Source: Trichomonas vaginalis G3
Lineage: Eukaryota; Parabasalia; Trichomonadida; Trichomonadidae
Direction: 5' to 3'
DNA: 64,000 bases
Assembly (NCBI RefSeq): GCF_026262505.1
Contig: NW_026529243.1
Coordinates: 1 to 64,000 of the forward strand
The notes below the pieces were generated by a model that saw only the letters and a list, made by a program, of their open reading frames with translations, made no database searches and was not told the origin of the DNA. Within the stretch, counting starts at the first letter, position 1; the number at the start of each line of letters is the position of its first letter. Both the position numbers and the translations under genes were made by a program. This document shows, in pieces, positions 21,091 to 29,485 of this stretch.

Positions 21091-21840
21091 GAATTAGGAC
21101 GCGATAGCCCTGACCTCACCCCGGGATAACTTGCATTTGTACTCATATCCCAATCAATAACATAATTTATATCAAGACACACCTACCACTACATAATATA
21201 GCATTATATCAACACAATACTAATATATAATGTTAAAAACACACAAATTGATGATATTCATAATATAAATTGGGACCAAAGATCTATATTGAGACCTAAC
21301 TATTATCAAACCTTTATATATAGGAAACATACATTGCACCTATAGAATATTGAATGAAAATTAGATGGTTCTAAAATTCGATATCTGATGCTGACCCAAG
21401 GTGGTCCTCATTCCTATATATGTTCATCTATACCTAATGTCCTAATATTCATCCATATACATGTTGGGTCTATCTCCATCAGAAGGGTCCATGCTGAAGT
21501 GTGGGTATTCAATTTCCACCCAACGGTTCAGCACGCCTCCATTATATTCCCACTCATTATATTCGTAAATTTTGAGGTTTATCCTTCGCTTTTAAGATCA
21601 TTGAATTTGATTTTTATATAAAATAGTTATATATTAGAAAATATTATGAGTTTATGTGATATTATTTTTCAGAAGATTTTGTGTTCTTCTTCAAAATTTT
21701 ATTTTTTTATTAAAAAGAATCTTTACAAAATATACATTTACTTTAATTAATATTTAAAAACGTGCTCTATCAAAAGTTCCAAAAATTCAATATTTTAGCT
21801 TTTCTGAGGTGTCACTTTTGATGAATTTCTGTTTACAACA

Positions 21841-21861
21841 GATTGGCGCTTTGCGCCAATC
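21841..21861. repeat. Hairpin abutting the Y right end
   Basis: GATTGGCGCTTTGCGCCAAT is a near-complete perfect stem with a TTT loop, immediately outside the Y terminal repeat. Confidence 0.7.
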
Positions 21862-21965
21862 AAATAGCAAATAAAATGACTTTTCAAAATATTTATTAAT
21901 TATTTATTATCAAAAGTCAAAAAAATCCGATATTATTACATTACATCTGATTGCAAATCAAAATT

Positions 21966-22125
21966 AAAAAAAAAAAAAAAAAAAGGTAGTGGGGCCTCCA
22001 GGCACTTCGTGCCCTCTAGCCCTGAAGATGTTTAGTATAACTTTGTCCGGACAAGTAAGGGTCTATCGTCGCTACAGGAAAAGTTACGGGCGTTCCAAGG
22101 AAGTATACTTTGAGAAGCCTTTTCT
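21966..22125 (+). repeat. P1 left terminal inverted repeat
   Basis: A-tract, a hairpin centred on GGCACTTCGTGCC, GAAGATGTTTAGTATAA, then the GTCCGGACAAGTAAGGGTCT block up to TATACTTTGAGA. It matches the complement of 35,873-36,136, although the right copy has about 150 extra bp in the middle. Confidence 0.85.
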
Positions 22126-22165
22126 GTCACTTTTCAAGAAAAAACATTTTTATTATTATATATAA

Positions 22166-22984
22166 ATGAATTTTACAAAACCACCGTTACCCTTCTTTGG
22201 AAATAAGAGTAAATGTAAAGATATTCTATTGAGAGAACTTAAGAAACTACCGAATGGTCTAACATTTGTAGATTTGTTCGGTGGAAGTTTCTATATGTCC
22301 CATTTGTGCCATACAATATTCCCAGACTCAAAGATTATATGCAATGACTTCGACAACTATATGGACCGTCTCAAACATATACCAGACACTAACAAAATAT
22401 TGAAAGAGTTAAAAGAAAAGATACCTATAGGTAAGATGGAACGTATACCATTAGATAAGAAAAATATTGTGAGAGAGGTTTTGAAAAAAGCAGAATATAT
22501 AGACTGGGATAGTATATCTGCTAGACTATTATATAGTGGTTCTATAAGAGTTCATGACATTGAAACACTTATGTCAAAAGTTTTATATCTTAACTATACA
22601 AATGTTTTCAAAGAGGACATAGAAAAATATATTGAGGGTATAGAGTTTGTGAGATGTCGTTGGACAGAGTTGTATGAAAAATATAAAGACAAGGAAAATG
22701 TTTTCTTTATAGTGGACCCGCCGTTCTATAACACATGGGATTTTCAATACCAAGTAGACTGGACTTTGAGAGACTCTTTAGAAACTTTAGACGTTTTACA
22801 TAACCATCCATGCTTTTACTTTACATCCGATAAAAGTGGTTTGGAAACCGTTATGAGATGGTTAGAGGACATACATGACTATGAGTTTAGATATGACAAG
22901 ATAGAATATGAGAGAGGTCCTATAAACCGGAGAAAGTGTCATAACAAAGAAATTTTATTAGTAAGTAAATGTGGTTTGAAATAG
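22166..22984 (+). CDS. D12-class DNA N6-adenine methyltransferase (P1)
   Basis: 272 residues. The N-terminal PLPFFGNKSK corresponds to motif X of D12 (Dam-like) methylases. FVDLFGGSF at 34-42 is the S-adenosylmethionine-binding motif I, and FIVDPPFYN with DPPF at 184-187 is the catalytic motif IV. The family methylates adenine N6 in double-stranded DNA using S-adenosylmethionine. It is the first gene inside the left end, preceded by an AACATTTTTATTATTATATA box. Marking element DNA against a nuclease, or regulating transcription, are possible roles (inference). The gene overlaps the next small frame by 16 bases. Confidence 0.88.
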   Translation: MNFTKPPLPFFGNKSKCKDILLRELKKLPNGLTFVDLFGGSFYMSHLCHTIFPDSKIICNDFDNYMDRLKHIPDTNKILKELKEKIPIGKMERIPLDKKNIVREVLKKAEYIDWDSISARLLYSGSIRVHDIETLMSKVLYLNYTNVFKEDIEKYIEGIEFVRCRWTELYEKYKDKENVFFIVDPPFYNTWDFQYQVDWTLRDSLETLDVLHNHPCFYFTSDKSGLETVMRWLEDIHDYEFRYDKIEYERGPINRRKCHNKEILLVSKCGLK

Positions 22985-23100
22985 GACTACTTGTTTTAGG
23001 TTTTTTCCATTGTGTCATTTATTTATTTGACGTGGCAGAAAAGTACAGAGAATATGAAGATGAACCAATGCCTGCAAATGTCCAGTATATGTACTCGTAA
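22969..23100 (+). CDS. 43-aa single-pass membrane microprotein (P1)
   Basis: ATG to TAA encodes 43 residues: a hydrophobic segment GLLVLGFFHCVIYLF at residues 6-20, then a charged tail with AEKYREYEDEPMP ending QYMYS. It starts inside the methyltransferase gene in another frame. The same overlapping frame, with the same protein, is kept in P2 (39,878-40,009), which supports coding. Role unknown; small membrane proteins of this kind in viruses may be virion or host-membrane components. Confidence 0.6.
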   Translation: MWFEIGLLVLGFFHCVIYLFDVAEKYREYEDEPMPANVQYMYS

Positions 23101-23123
23101 GAGATATTTTTATCTAATATTAA

Positions 23124-23486
23124 ATGGACGCACAGAACTTAGCGAATGCACAGCAACCTGGACAACCAAACCCAGAGAATATTCCAAATGAAGTTAGAAT
23201 ACAAACTGCAATGGCAAACTATGGTCAAGTGCCAACAGATGTACAAATGCAAACTGCCATGTCAAATGACGCTGCGTTAGGTTTGCCACCATGGTATGCA
23301 AATATGAGATGGAAAGAGTTTTATACAAACCCTGAAGTGGGATATAAACAACTTTATGCAGATGACGCGAACACAGGAGTTGACCCAGAATATGTTTTCT
23401 ACCAGAGGAGAAACAGAATGTATGAGCTGCAGTTAAAGAATGCTATGGAACTCAACAGGAAACGTAAGAGACTAGGCGGACATTAG
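23124..23486 (+). CDS. Conserved element protein, 120 aa (P1)
   Basis: Hydrophilic protein with two imperfect repeats near the start (VRIQTAMANYG and VQMQTAMSNDA), an aromatic middle (PPWYANMRWKEFYTNPEVGY) and a basic end (NRKRKRLGGH) that could be a nuclear or DNA contact. Unrecognised family. It is preceded by GATATTTTTATCTAATATTA, the typical leader of this element, and followed at 18 bp by the next gene. Conserved in P2. Confidence 0.65.
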   Translation: MDAQNLANAQQPGQPNPENIPNEVRIQTAMANYGQVPTDVQMQTAMSNDAALGLPPWYANMRWKEFYTNPEVGYKQLYADDANTGVDPEYVFYQRRNRMYELQLKNAMELNRKRKRLGGH

Positions 23487-23504
23487 ATTTTTACATATAG
23501 TAAA

Positions 23505-23747
23505 ATGGGTTTCTTCAGTAGTATTGGAAACTTCTTCAGAAGAGTTGGAAGAGGTATATGGAATGGAATAAAAACCGTAGGAAGAGGAATTTGGAACGGA
23601 GTCAAAAATATTGGTAAAAGAGTAGGTCAGTTTGTTGGTATTATACCTAAAGACCCTGAACCAGAAGAACAAGCTCCTGTTATACAACAGCCTGAACCTG
23701 CACCACAGTCAAGTTGGCAACCAAATCCAACACCTCAACCGTATTAA
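23505..23747 (+). CDS. Amphipathic MG-start protein with GRGIWNG repeats (P1)
   Basis: 80 residues. It starts MGFFSSIG, which fits the N-myristoylation pattern (Gly2, Ser6). Next comes a cationic amphipathic region with VGRGIWNGIK repeated and VKNIGKRVGQF, then a Pro/Gln-rich tail. The layout resembles membrane-active virion proteins such as adenovirus pVI-type factors, but no homology is claimed. Conserved with small substitutions in P2 (40,413-40,655). Confidence 0.65.
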   Translation: MGFFSSIGNFFRRVGRGIWNGIKTVGRGIWNGVKNIGKRVGQFVGIIPKDPEPEEQAPVIQQPEPAPQSSWQPNPTPQPY

Positions 23748-23751
23748 AAAA

Positions 23752-24598
23752 TTATATTTTTACCGTTCGATAGTAGTTGTATATGAAACTAAGTTCTAAG
23801 TAAAACGCATGGTATAATGGAATTATTCTCTTTCTTCCATCTGTAGTAAACCATACTTGAAAGTCTGAAATACTTCCACTTGGTGGTTCATATAGCTTTG
23901 TAGGTTTTTCGTAAAAGTCATTTGCCAAGCATAAAAAAGAGTTTTGTGCACCAGAAAATGAAGCATGAACTATAATAGCATCTGAGTCGAAAACATTTTC
24001 ATATATTCCATTAGGGTTTTCGACTTCATAAAAGTCCGGGTGTACTGGATATGCTGCAGGCTGATTTAACATCCTCAGAAATCTATACCATGCCAAGTTG
24101 TTATATTTTGTAGAAATATAAACGTTTTCTCCAAGGTCTTCTATTCTATTGATTTTAACAGTTGCATTTTTCCTGTCATATATAATATCGAGATGGTACT
24201 CTCCTTCGTCAATGTTATACTGCTTTGCATATTCAATATAGATATCGTTTATTTTTTCTTGAAAAGCTTGAAGAGTTGTTTCTAAGTTTACAAGCAAACT
24301 AACTTGTAAAAGTTTTCCCTGTTCAAATTTTCATACATACGTTTTTCTTTGTTATAGTATCGAACTTCAAAACCGACGTAAATGGGAAACCATGTATGGC
24401 TTCTGAAATGAACTTCATTCTACGAAAGCCAATAGCTTTTGTGACAGATGGGTCTCTTAACCATCTTAACGGGTAGTCAAAACGATAGCCTTCATGCTTT
24501 ACGGTCTCTGTCTCAAACTTTTGACCGACATTAGTAAAAAGTTCATCTAATGGTTTAGTTGTAGCAACTCTAGAATTTTCTTTTTCTATTGAAAGCAT
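23752..24598 (-). pseudogene. Paralogue B of the ~283-aa structural-like family (P1)
   Basis: Two open segments on minus (24,598-24,323 and 24,297-23,752) show the same layout as the plus-strand gene at 28,387: TTKPLDELFTNVGQKF, YRFDYPLRWL, AIGFRRMKF, later IIVHASFSGAQNSFLCLAND and SDFQVWFTTDGRKRIIPLYH. The family is unrecognised; a beta-rich capsid or penton-type protein is one possibility. Head-to-head with the fibre gene, with only 18 bp between the two ATGs. Broken. Confidence 0.6.
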
Positions 24599-24616
24599 AT
24601 TTTATCTATAATCAAA

Positions 24617-25881
24617 ATGTCAAATGAAACAGCGTCTATGAGAGAAATACAACACAACCGACAACTCATTATACAAGCTCTAAATAAGAACACAACAAAC
24701 TTTTCAAACTATTCTAAGATATCTGAGTCATTGAAAGAAGGAAACTTAAAACTGACATTAAACCCAATGACAGATGAGTTTCTGTTTCAAGACAATAAGA
24801 ACCATACTTTTGTATAAATCCAACAAAAGGAACTTTAAACGAGAAACCTATAAAAGAACTTCTTTTGAAAGCAGATGTTGACAACAAAGCAGACAAAACA
24901 TATGTAGACGATGCAATAGCAAAAGAAGAAGAAAGAGCTAACAAAGCTTATGCAACAAAAGAACATACTCATCCTGAACTAGCAGACAAAACATATGTTG
25001 ACAATAAAATGTCAAGTGAAGTGACAAGAGCTGAAAACGAATATTCTAAAAAGACTCATACACATACCATTGCAAATATTACAAACTTACAAGAAACCTT
25101 AGAGACAAAAGCAAATAAGACTCATACACATACCATTGCAAATATTACAAACTTACAAGAAACCTTAAACAGGAAAAGTGACGTTGGACATACACATACA
25201 AGTTTTACAACTGTTGCTATAGAAAATATTGAAGGAACGGTTGAAGAACCTGATGGGGATGTATTATATTGGAAACCTCCTAACTTTCCACAAGGTTTAA
25301 CATCGGATGAAAACATAACAACGATGAAATACATTAGATGTAGAAATGTTTATGTCATGGAGGATGAAAAAAACGTTAAATTCACTGCTCAAGATTTATA
25401 TGAGAAGAAAGCAGACAAAACAGAGCTTCAAACATTAAAGACGGAAATACTTCAAACATTATATCCTATAGGCTCTATTTATACGTCAATGAACTCTACC
25501 AGACCAGAAGTAGTACTTGGTTTTGGAACTTGGACTCAAATAGTCGACAGGTTTTTGTATTGTGCAAACTCTTCAAAGGAAACAGGTGGAAGTAAAACGA
25601 TTTCAGGTGAAAACTTACCTGCGCACAGTCACTACATAGATTTAAGTACATCTCAAGCAGGTTGGCATAAGCATAAATTTTGGGATTGGTCAGGAATGAC
25701 AAAAGGTAAAGGATATGATGTTAAAGACAACGTTCAGTTTGCTATAAATTGTTTCTGGGGTAACACTCAGGGAGATGGAAACCATACACATCGCGTTTCA
25801 GGGTATACGCAAACAACGGGACAAAGTAAAGACTACATGCCACCTTACATGACAGTTTACGCATGGTATAGAAATGCTTAG
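24617..25881 (+). pseudogene. Fibre-like protein with phage tail-collar-type C-terminus (P1)
   Basis: Open segments 24,617-24,817 and 24,865-25,881. A short N-terminal head (MREIQHNRQLIIQALNKNT) precedes a stalk of ADKTYVDDAI-type repeats and two copies of a KTHTHTIANITNLQETL unit, typical of trimeric phage fibres. The C-terminus has YPIGSIYTSMNSTRPEVVLG, FGTWTQIVDRF, NLPAHSHYIDLS and MPPYMTVYAWYR, closely matching the tail-collar/baseplate domain seen at the ends of phage and some large-virus fibres. It is probably a receptor-binding spike (inference). Its stop overlaps the stop of the convergent integrase. Broken. Confidence 0.75.
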
Positions 25882-26837
25882 TCGTCATTTTCAACTTCTT
25901 TAGCATATTCGTCAGGAGTTGTCTTATATTTGTTAGGAACTGTCTTTGAAAGTATACCACCTTGAACTTTGACAAGTTTGAAACGAGGTCTGACAATAGT
26001 AGTTTTATCTTCTGCTTGCAGTCTGTACATTTTGCCATGTTTGCCTAAAACTTCATAATATTCTCTTGTATACTTTCTTCTATTTTTACGAACACGAATG
26101 TGAGTACCTGTCGGGTTCCCATTGTTGTCATAGTCAATAGTATTTTCATATGGGTCGCGTTTAGGTATTTCTATTTTTACTTTGTCACCTTTCTGAAGTT
26201 TGAAGCCCGGCATTCTTTCTTGTTTGTCTCTTTTGACTAAATTATTAAATATATAGTCTTTCTCTAAGTCAGGGTTGTTTTTCATTTCTTCGGGGGAGTG
26301 GTTTCCCAAACCTTTTTGTTTACGGTTATTGTAAATATTTAAAACTTGTCTCATCTTTGCCTGGGAGAAGTGTCTATATTTGTCGTCATATGACATTTCA
26401 TTTGCTTCACCACCTTGTGGTTGGTTTAAGTCTCTTAACATTTTTATACAACCGTCAATGACACCAAGAGCAGAATGGTTTTGGTCGACAATGAAATATT
26501 GGTTTACATTTTTTGAACGCAGATAGTTTTTTACATCATCTGATTTGAAAGAACTTTCACAGTCAGATGTTAGTTTTGTTGGATGGTATTTGTCAACGAA
26601 TATTGTCAAAGCAGTTTTCACATCTAAAATATTTTTGGACTGTAATGGTATGGCTTCACAGTATCTTGTGTTTTGACCGACAAATATTAGCCAGTATGGT
26701 GGTCCATCTTCTCTATACCTCGGAATGTTTTCCAAGATATCCATAAACCAAGCATTTGGTGTTGAACTAAAGATTTTTACCATGAGTGCTTTCTTTGTCG
26801 CTTTAGAAACATAGGGGTCCTTGTTTGAATTCGTCAT
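25878..26837 (-). CDS. Polinton-type rve integrase (P1)
   Basis: 319 residues, open from ATG to stop. An rve (retroviral-integrase-like) core has acidic residues D33 (WFMDILE), D92 (LTSDCESSF) and D128 (ALGVIDG), with 35 residues between the last two. A C-terminal region from about 220 (GDKVKIEIPKRDP to RPRFKLVKV) looks like the SH3/chromo-like DNA-binding tail of Polinton integrases. It catalyses strand transfer of element ends; the 5-bp target duplication at P1 fits such an enzyme. It lies on minus between two plus-strand genes, 17 bp from the start of the next. Confidence 0.88.
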   Translation of the reverse strand: MTNSNKDPYVSKATKKALMVKIFSSTPNAWFMDILENIPRYREDGPPYWLIFVGQNTRYCEAIPLQSKNILDVKTALTIFVDKYHPTKLTSDCESSFKSDDVKNYLRSKNVNQYFIVDQNHSALGVIDGCIKMLRDLNQPQGGEANEMSYDDKYRHFSQAKMRQVLNIYNNRKQKGLGNHSPEEMKNNPDLEKDYIFNNLVKRDKQERMPGFKLQKGDKVKIEIPKRDPYENTIDYDNNGNPTGTHIRVRKNRRKYTREYYEVLGKHGKMYRLQAEDKTTIVRPRFKLVKVQGGILSKTVPNKYKTTPDEYAKEVENDD

Positions 26838-26854
26838 TTTTTAACCCATAAGAA

Positions 26855-27256
26855 ATGGGTTTATTTGGCGCATTAGCAGGAGTTGCATCCAGATTTTTAC
26901 CCGCAGTAGGAACAATAGCCAGAGGTGTATTTGGAGTTGGAAGGAAGATTTTGAGTACATTAGGTATACTGAAAGAGAAAGCACAACCTATTATACAAAC
27001 TGTACAGAAAGGTTGGGATGTAGCACGAGATGCAACAAATCTTATTCCAAATCCTGAAACAAGAGGAAAAGTTCAAGGATGGATGGACAATGTAGGAAGA
27101 CAAGCAGGAAACTATTATAACAAAGCAAATGACTACTATAACCAAGCAGGACACTATATGGACCAAGGTGAAAGATTCTTTAACAGAGGATATAACCATG
27201 CACAACAGTGGGTAAACAATAACCAACCTCAACCGCCTCAAACGTGGGGAATGTAA
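26855..27256 (+). CDS. Amphipathic MG-start protein, 133 aa (P1)
   Basis: Begins MGLFGALAGVASRFLP and has a hydrophobic/amphipathic first 45 residues (GTIARGVFGVGRKILSTLGI), a helical middle, then Tyr/Asn-rich repeats (NYYNKANDYYNQAGHYMDQ) and a Pro/Gln end. Like the gene at 23,505 it could act on membranes or line the virion interior. Conserved nearly unchanged in P2. Unrecognised family. Confidence 0.65.
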   Translation: MGLFGALAGVASRFLPAVGTIARGVFGVGRKILSTLGILKEKAQPIIQTVQKGWDVARDATNLIPNPETRGKVQGWMDNVGRQAGNYYNKANDYYNQAGHYMDQGERFFNRGYNHAQQWVNNNQPQPPQTWGM

Positions 27257-27275
27257 AGTTTTTTATTGAGATGAA

Positions 27276-27428
27276 ATGAACAATGCAGCATTGAGACAAA
27301 TGAGTTCAAGATGGATTTGTCGGCTTCCAGCATTTACACCACGTGTTTGTAAAGTTCTTCCTATACCTCAGGAAGTTTTAGACCGACTTAAAAAACCTAA
27401 ACAACCAGTTGAAAACAAACCAAACTAA
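27276..27428 (+). CDS. 50-aa basic microprotein (P1)
   Basis: ATG to TAA: 50 residues, MNNAALRQMSSRWICRLPAF and so on, with two cysteines and LPIPQEVLDRLKK. The start sits in a TTTTTATTGAGATGAA leader shared with the following gene. P2 has the same frame at 44,203-44,355 with several amino-acid replacements but no length change, which supports a real gene. Confidence 0.55.
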   Translation: MNNAALRQMSSRWICRLPAFTPRVCKVLPIPQEVLDRLKKPKQPVENKPN

Positions 27429-27447
27429 AATTTTTTACTGAGATGAA

Positions 27448-28032
27448 ATGACCGAAGAAGTTGAAACGGTAGATTTGACACCACAAACAAAAAGTTCAGA
27501 ACCATTGTCAAAACCTGTCAAAGAACTTACAGATGAAGAGAAAAATTCAATAATAGAAAGTGCCAGGTCTGGAAATACAAACCCTAACTATAAAGTCACT
27601 TTTCATAGAAATGGAACGGCTAGTATCTCAAAAAAGAAACAGACTCTCACAAATAAAATATTGAAGTCTGAAGGAGCTTTCGAGACAACAGATGGAAAAG
27701 TTTACTTCACTGACCAACAGTTCATTATAGAACATCTCATTGACTTAGAGTCGAAATATTCTAAACTTTACAACAAACACAAAAAGTCGAAAGGAAAACA
27801 AAAACAAATGGCATATGATATTTATGAAGATGTTGACGACACAACTGTTCCTGCAAGTGAAGTAAAGTCAGAGAAACCGAAAAGTGACGAAAAACCGATA
27901 GAAGAAGAAAAACCAAAAACTGAAGATAAACCAAAACCAAAGTTTAGTTTGGAAACTAAACCAAGTCAACCTTCATTAGCTGGTATGGGTTGGCGTCAAA
28001 GACTTATGGCAGCAGGCGGTTATGTTAAGTAA
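27448..28032 (+). CDS. Charged, partly disordered element protein, 194 aa (P1)
   Basis: Acidic N-terminus, a compact middle (NPNYKVTFHRNGTASISKKK and QQFIIEHLIDLESKYSKLYN, probably helical), then a Lys/Glu/Pro-rich disordered segment and a terminal SLAGMGWRQRLMAAGGY motif. In P2 the disordered part varies and the ends are constant, which suggests the terminal motif is a functional tag. Unrecognised family. Confidence 0.65.
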   Translation: MTEEVETVDLTPQTKSSEPLSKPVKELTDEEKNSIIESARSGNTNPNYKVTFHRNGTASISKKKQTLTNKILKSEGAFETTDGKVYFTDQQFIIEHLIDLESKYSKLYNKHKKSKGKQKQMAYDIYEDVDDTTVPASEVKSEKPKSDEKPIEEEKPKTEDKPKPKFSLETKPSQPSLAGMGWRQRLMAAGGYVK

Positions 28033-28064
28033 AGAAAAAAATATTTTTTTTTATTTTTATAAAA

Positions 28065-28334
28065 ATGCCCCCATATAGAATGGATAGAAAATCTGCTAGA
28101 ATAAAAGCAGAGTTGCAAAGATATGGTTGGAGAGTTTCGAAGAAGTTTAAATATAGGAAGGGAAGACCCATAAAAGTCTATGACAAATTGTCTGGTCTTC
28201 GCTACGAAATGGATTTGGAAACAGCACGTGCCAATTATCCAAACAGACTAGAGAGGTTAGAAGAAGAACGTCTTATGGACATGCCTTTCGATGTTAGTGA
28301 ACCTCAAGTTGAAGGAAACTTGTTTGTTAGATGA
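28065..28334 (+). CDS. Short basic protein, 89 aa (P1 form)
   Basis: MPPYRMDRKSARIKAELQRY, then WRVSKKFKYRKGRPIKVYDK and a Glu/Leu helix. It starts after a run of T-rich leader. P2 has a longer form (44,989-45,705) with about 150 extra residues; the end of both frames, VR/VC followed by TTAGATGAGAAATATG downstream, shows that they are the same locus. A DNA-binding or virion-core role is possible from the basic N-terminus. Confidence 0.6.
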   Translation: MPPYRMDRKSARIKAELQRYGWRVSKKFKYRKGRPIKVYDKLSGLRYEMDLETARANYPNRLERLEEERLMDMPFDVSEPQVEGNLFVR

Positions 28335-28386
28335 GAAATATGAAATGGCATACCATTTTAAAACAATATATTTTTACATATATTAA

Positions 28387-29244
28387 ATGCTTCAGGTTGA
28401 AAAACAAAGAACAAAAGTAGCAGATACAAAACCGTTAGACTATATCTATACAAATGCTAGTAGGACTATTTCAGATGAAGAAATTTCATCCCGAGTATAC
28501 AGGTTTGACTATCCAATTCGTTGGCTTCAAAGTCCTTCAGATGCAAAGGCAATAGGATTTAGAAGAGTTTTGTTTTCAAATAGAACTAACGCATTTATGT
28601 TCGCAGTATATTTTCATGGGCAGTATAAAGGTTCTGATGGTCTAATAGACAAATTTGACGAAATGAGAATCTTTACAGTTCGTTCAGACGAAAGTCTTGA
28701 GAAAACTCTAAATGACTTTCAAACTCAAATGAACAAATATTATTGGGAATTTCAAGAAAAATACGACTCTTTACTAAATGGAACATACTATCTGAAACTA
28801 GAATATGACAAGATGAACTCCACCGTTTCATTTCAAAAGATTGAAATTAACCCTCCAAGAGATACAGAGTTTTTATTTTGGAAAGTAGACAAACGTTCTT
28901 GGGCACAATTTCTTCGGTTACTAAACCAGAACGAACCATTACCACCAGATGGTCCATTTAAATTTATACTTCCACCAGCAGATTTGACAGTTTATAGAAA
29001 CGTGTTTGACCCTCAAAATGTTATGTGCCATGCAAGTTTCAGTTCAAGCAACAATAGTTTTCTATGTATCGGTAAGGACTTTTATGACTTTGCTTCTAAA
29101 TTCTACGAACCACCTAGTAACAGTTTCTCTGACTTTCAAGTTTGGTTCACAACAAATGGTGTGCAACATATAATACCATTGTACTATGACTTTTATCTCG
29201 AATTGTCTTTCATATACAACTACGGAAAAGTGCTGAAAAAGTGA
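28387..29244 (+). CDS. Paralogue A of the ~283-aa structural-like family (P1)
   Basis: 285 residues. Conserved blocks: VADTKPLDYIYTNAS, YRFDYPIRWLQSP, AIGFRRVLF, WAQFLRLLNQNEPLP, YRNVFDPQNVMCHASFSSSN, then SDFQVWFTTNG and IIPLYYDFYLELSFIYNYG. Predicted mostly beta. The same family occurs on minus at 23,752 in this element and twice in P2. I do not recognise it; a minor capsid or vertex protein is plausible because such elements need one and the gene is well kept. Leader: ATATATTTTTACATATATTA. Confidence 0.65.
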   Translation: MLQVEKQRTKVADTKPLDYIYTNASRTISDEEISSRVYRFDYPIRWLQSPSDAKAIGFRRVLFSNRTNAFMFAVYFHGQYKGSDGLIDKFDEMRIFTVRSDESLEKTLNDFQTQMNKYYWEFQEKYDSLLNGTYYLKLEYDKMNSTVSFQKIEINPPRDTEFLFWKVDKRSWAQFLRLLNQNEPLPPDGPFKFILPPADLTVYRNVFDPQNVMCHASFSSSNNSFLCIGKDFYDFASKFYEPPSNSFSDFQVWFTTNGVQHIIPLYYDFYLELSFIYNYGKVLKK

Positions 29245-29289
29245 GTTTATGTTAGCATGTTAGATCTAACACGTTTTCTAACATTTTTT

Positions 29290-29420
29290 TTCACCCTCTT
29301 GAATTTTGTATAAAAACCAACCGCCGTTTTTCTTCCGGTTGCTATATTCTTCACAAAATGCTTGTTTTGAGGTCGAGCCACTTTTGGCTCCACCGTATTT
29401 TTCAACCAAAACTCATGAAT
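29290..29420 (-). pseudogene. Shard of a KilA-N gene in an intergenic region (P1)
   Basis: On minus the segment reads as a remnant of the KilA-N coding region of P2 near 47,330-47,400 (the FCEEYTNRG part): AAGCATTTTGTGAAGAATAT followed by a GGTTG...TTTTTATAC piece. A plus-strand shard of the same origin lies at 46,735-46,850. The rest of 29,245-29,485 is AT-rich, with a GTTAGATCTAAC palindrome near 29,260. Confidence 0.55.
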
Positions 29421-29485
29421 TTTCCCGAAATAAAATAAAAAGTTAGTTTTTTTAAAAAAATATTTTTTATTTTTATTGTAAGAAC

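Larger units (their letters stand above)
18199..21540. mobile_element. 3.3-kb hairpin-rich element with 9-bp target duplication
   Basis: The ends are inverted: CGTGCTGAACCGTTGGG near 18,203 and its complement near 21,537, continuing into AAATTGAATACCC. ATTATATTC at 18,190-18,198 is duplicated at 21,541-21,549, one copy more than in intact Y arms. A 9-bp duplication is typical of Mutator-like elements (inference). No transposase is seen. The interior is AT-rich flanks around about 2.2 kb of tandem hairpins, part of it strikingly GC-rich. The flanks 18,199-18,830 and 21,100-21,540 show no other feature. Confidence 0.85.
11333..21840. mobile_element. Family Y transposon with transposase gene, riddled with nested insertions (copy 3)
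   Basis: It starts with the Y right-type end (TGTAATAAACAG...) and ends at 21,840 with the complement of the left-type end (TGTTGTAAACAG...), so it lies inverted relative to copies 1 and 2. Without the insertions at 11,731-13,454, 14,611-16,757, 17,082-18,003 and 18,199-21,540, what remains is about 2.4 kb: two long inverted arms around one transposase gene. Copies 1 and 2 look like versions lacking the gene. Outer flanks show no target duplication. The arms stay close to copies 1 and 2, so all the nesting is recent. Confidence 0.8.
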
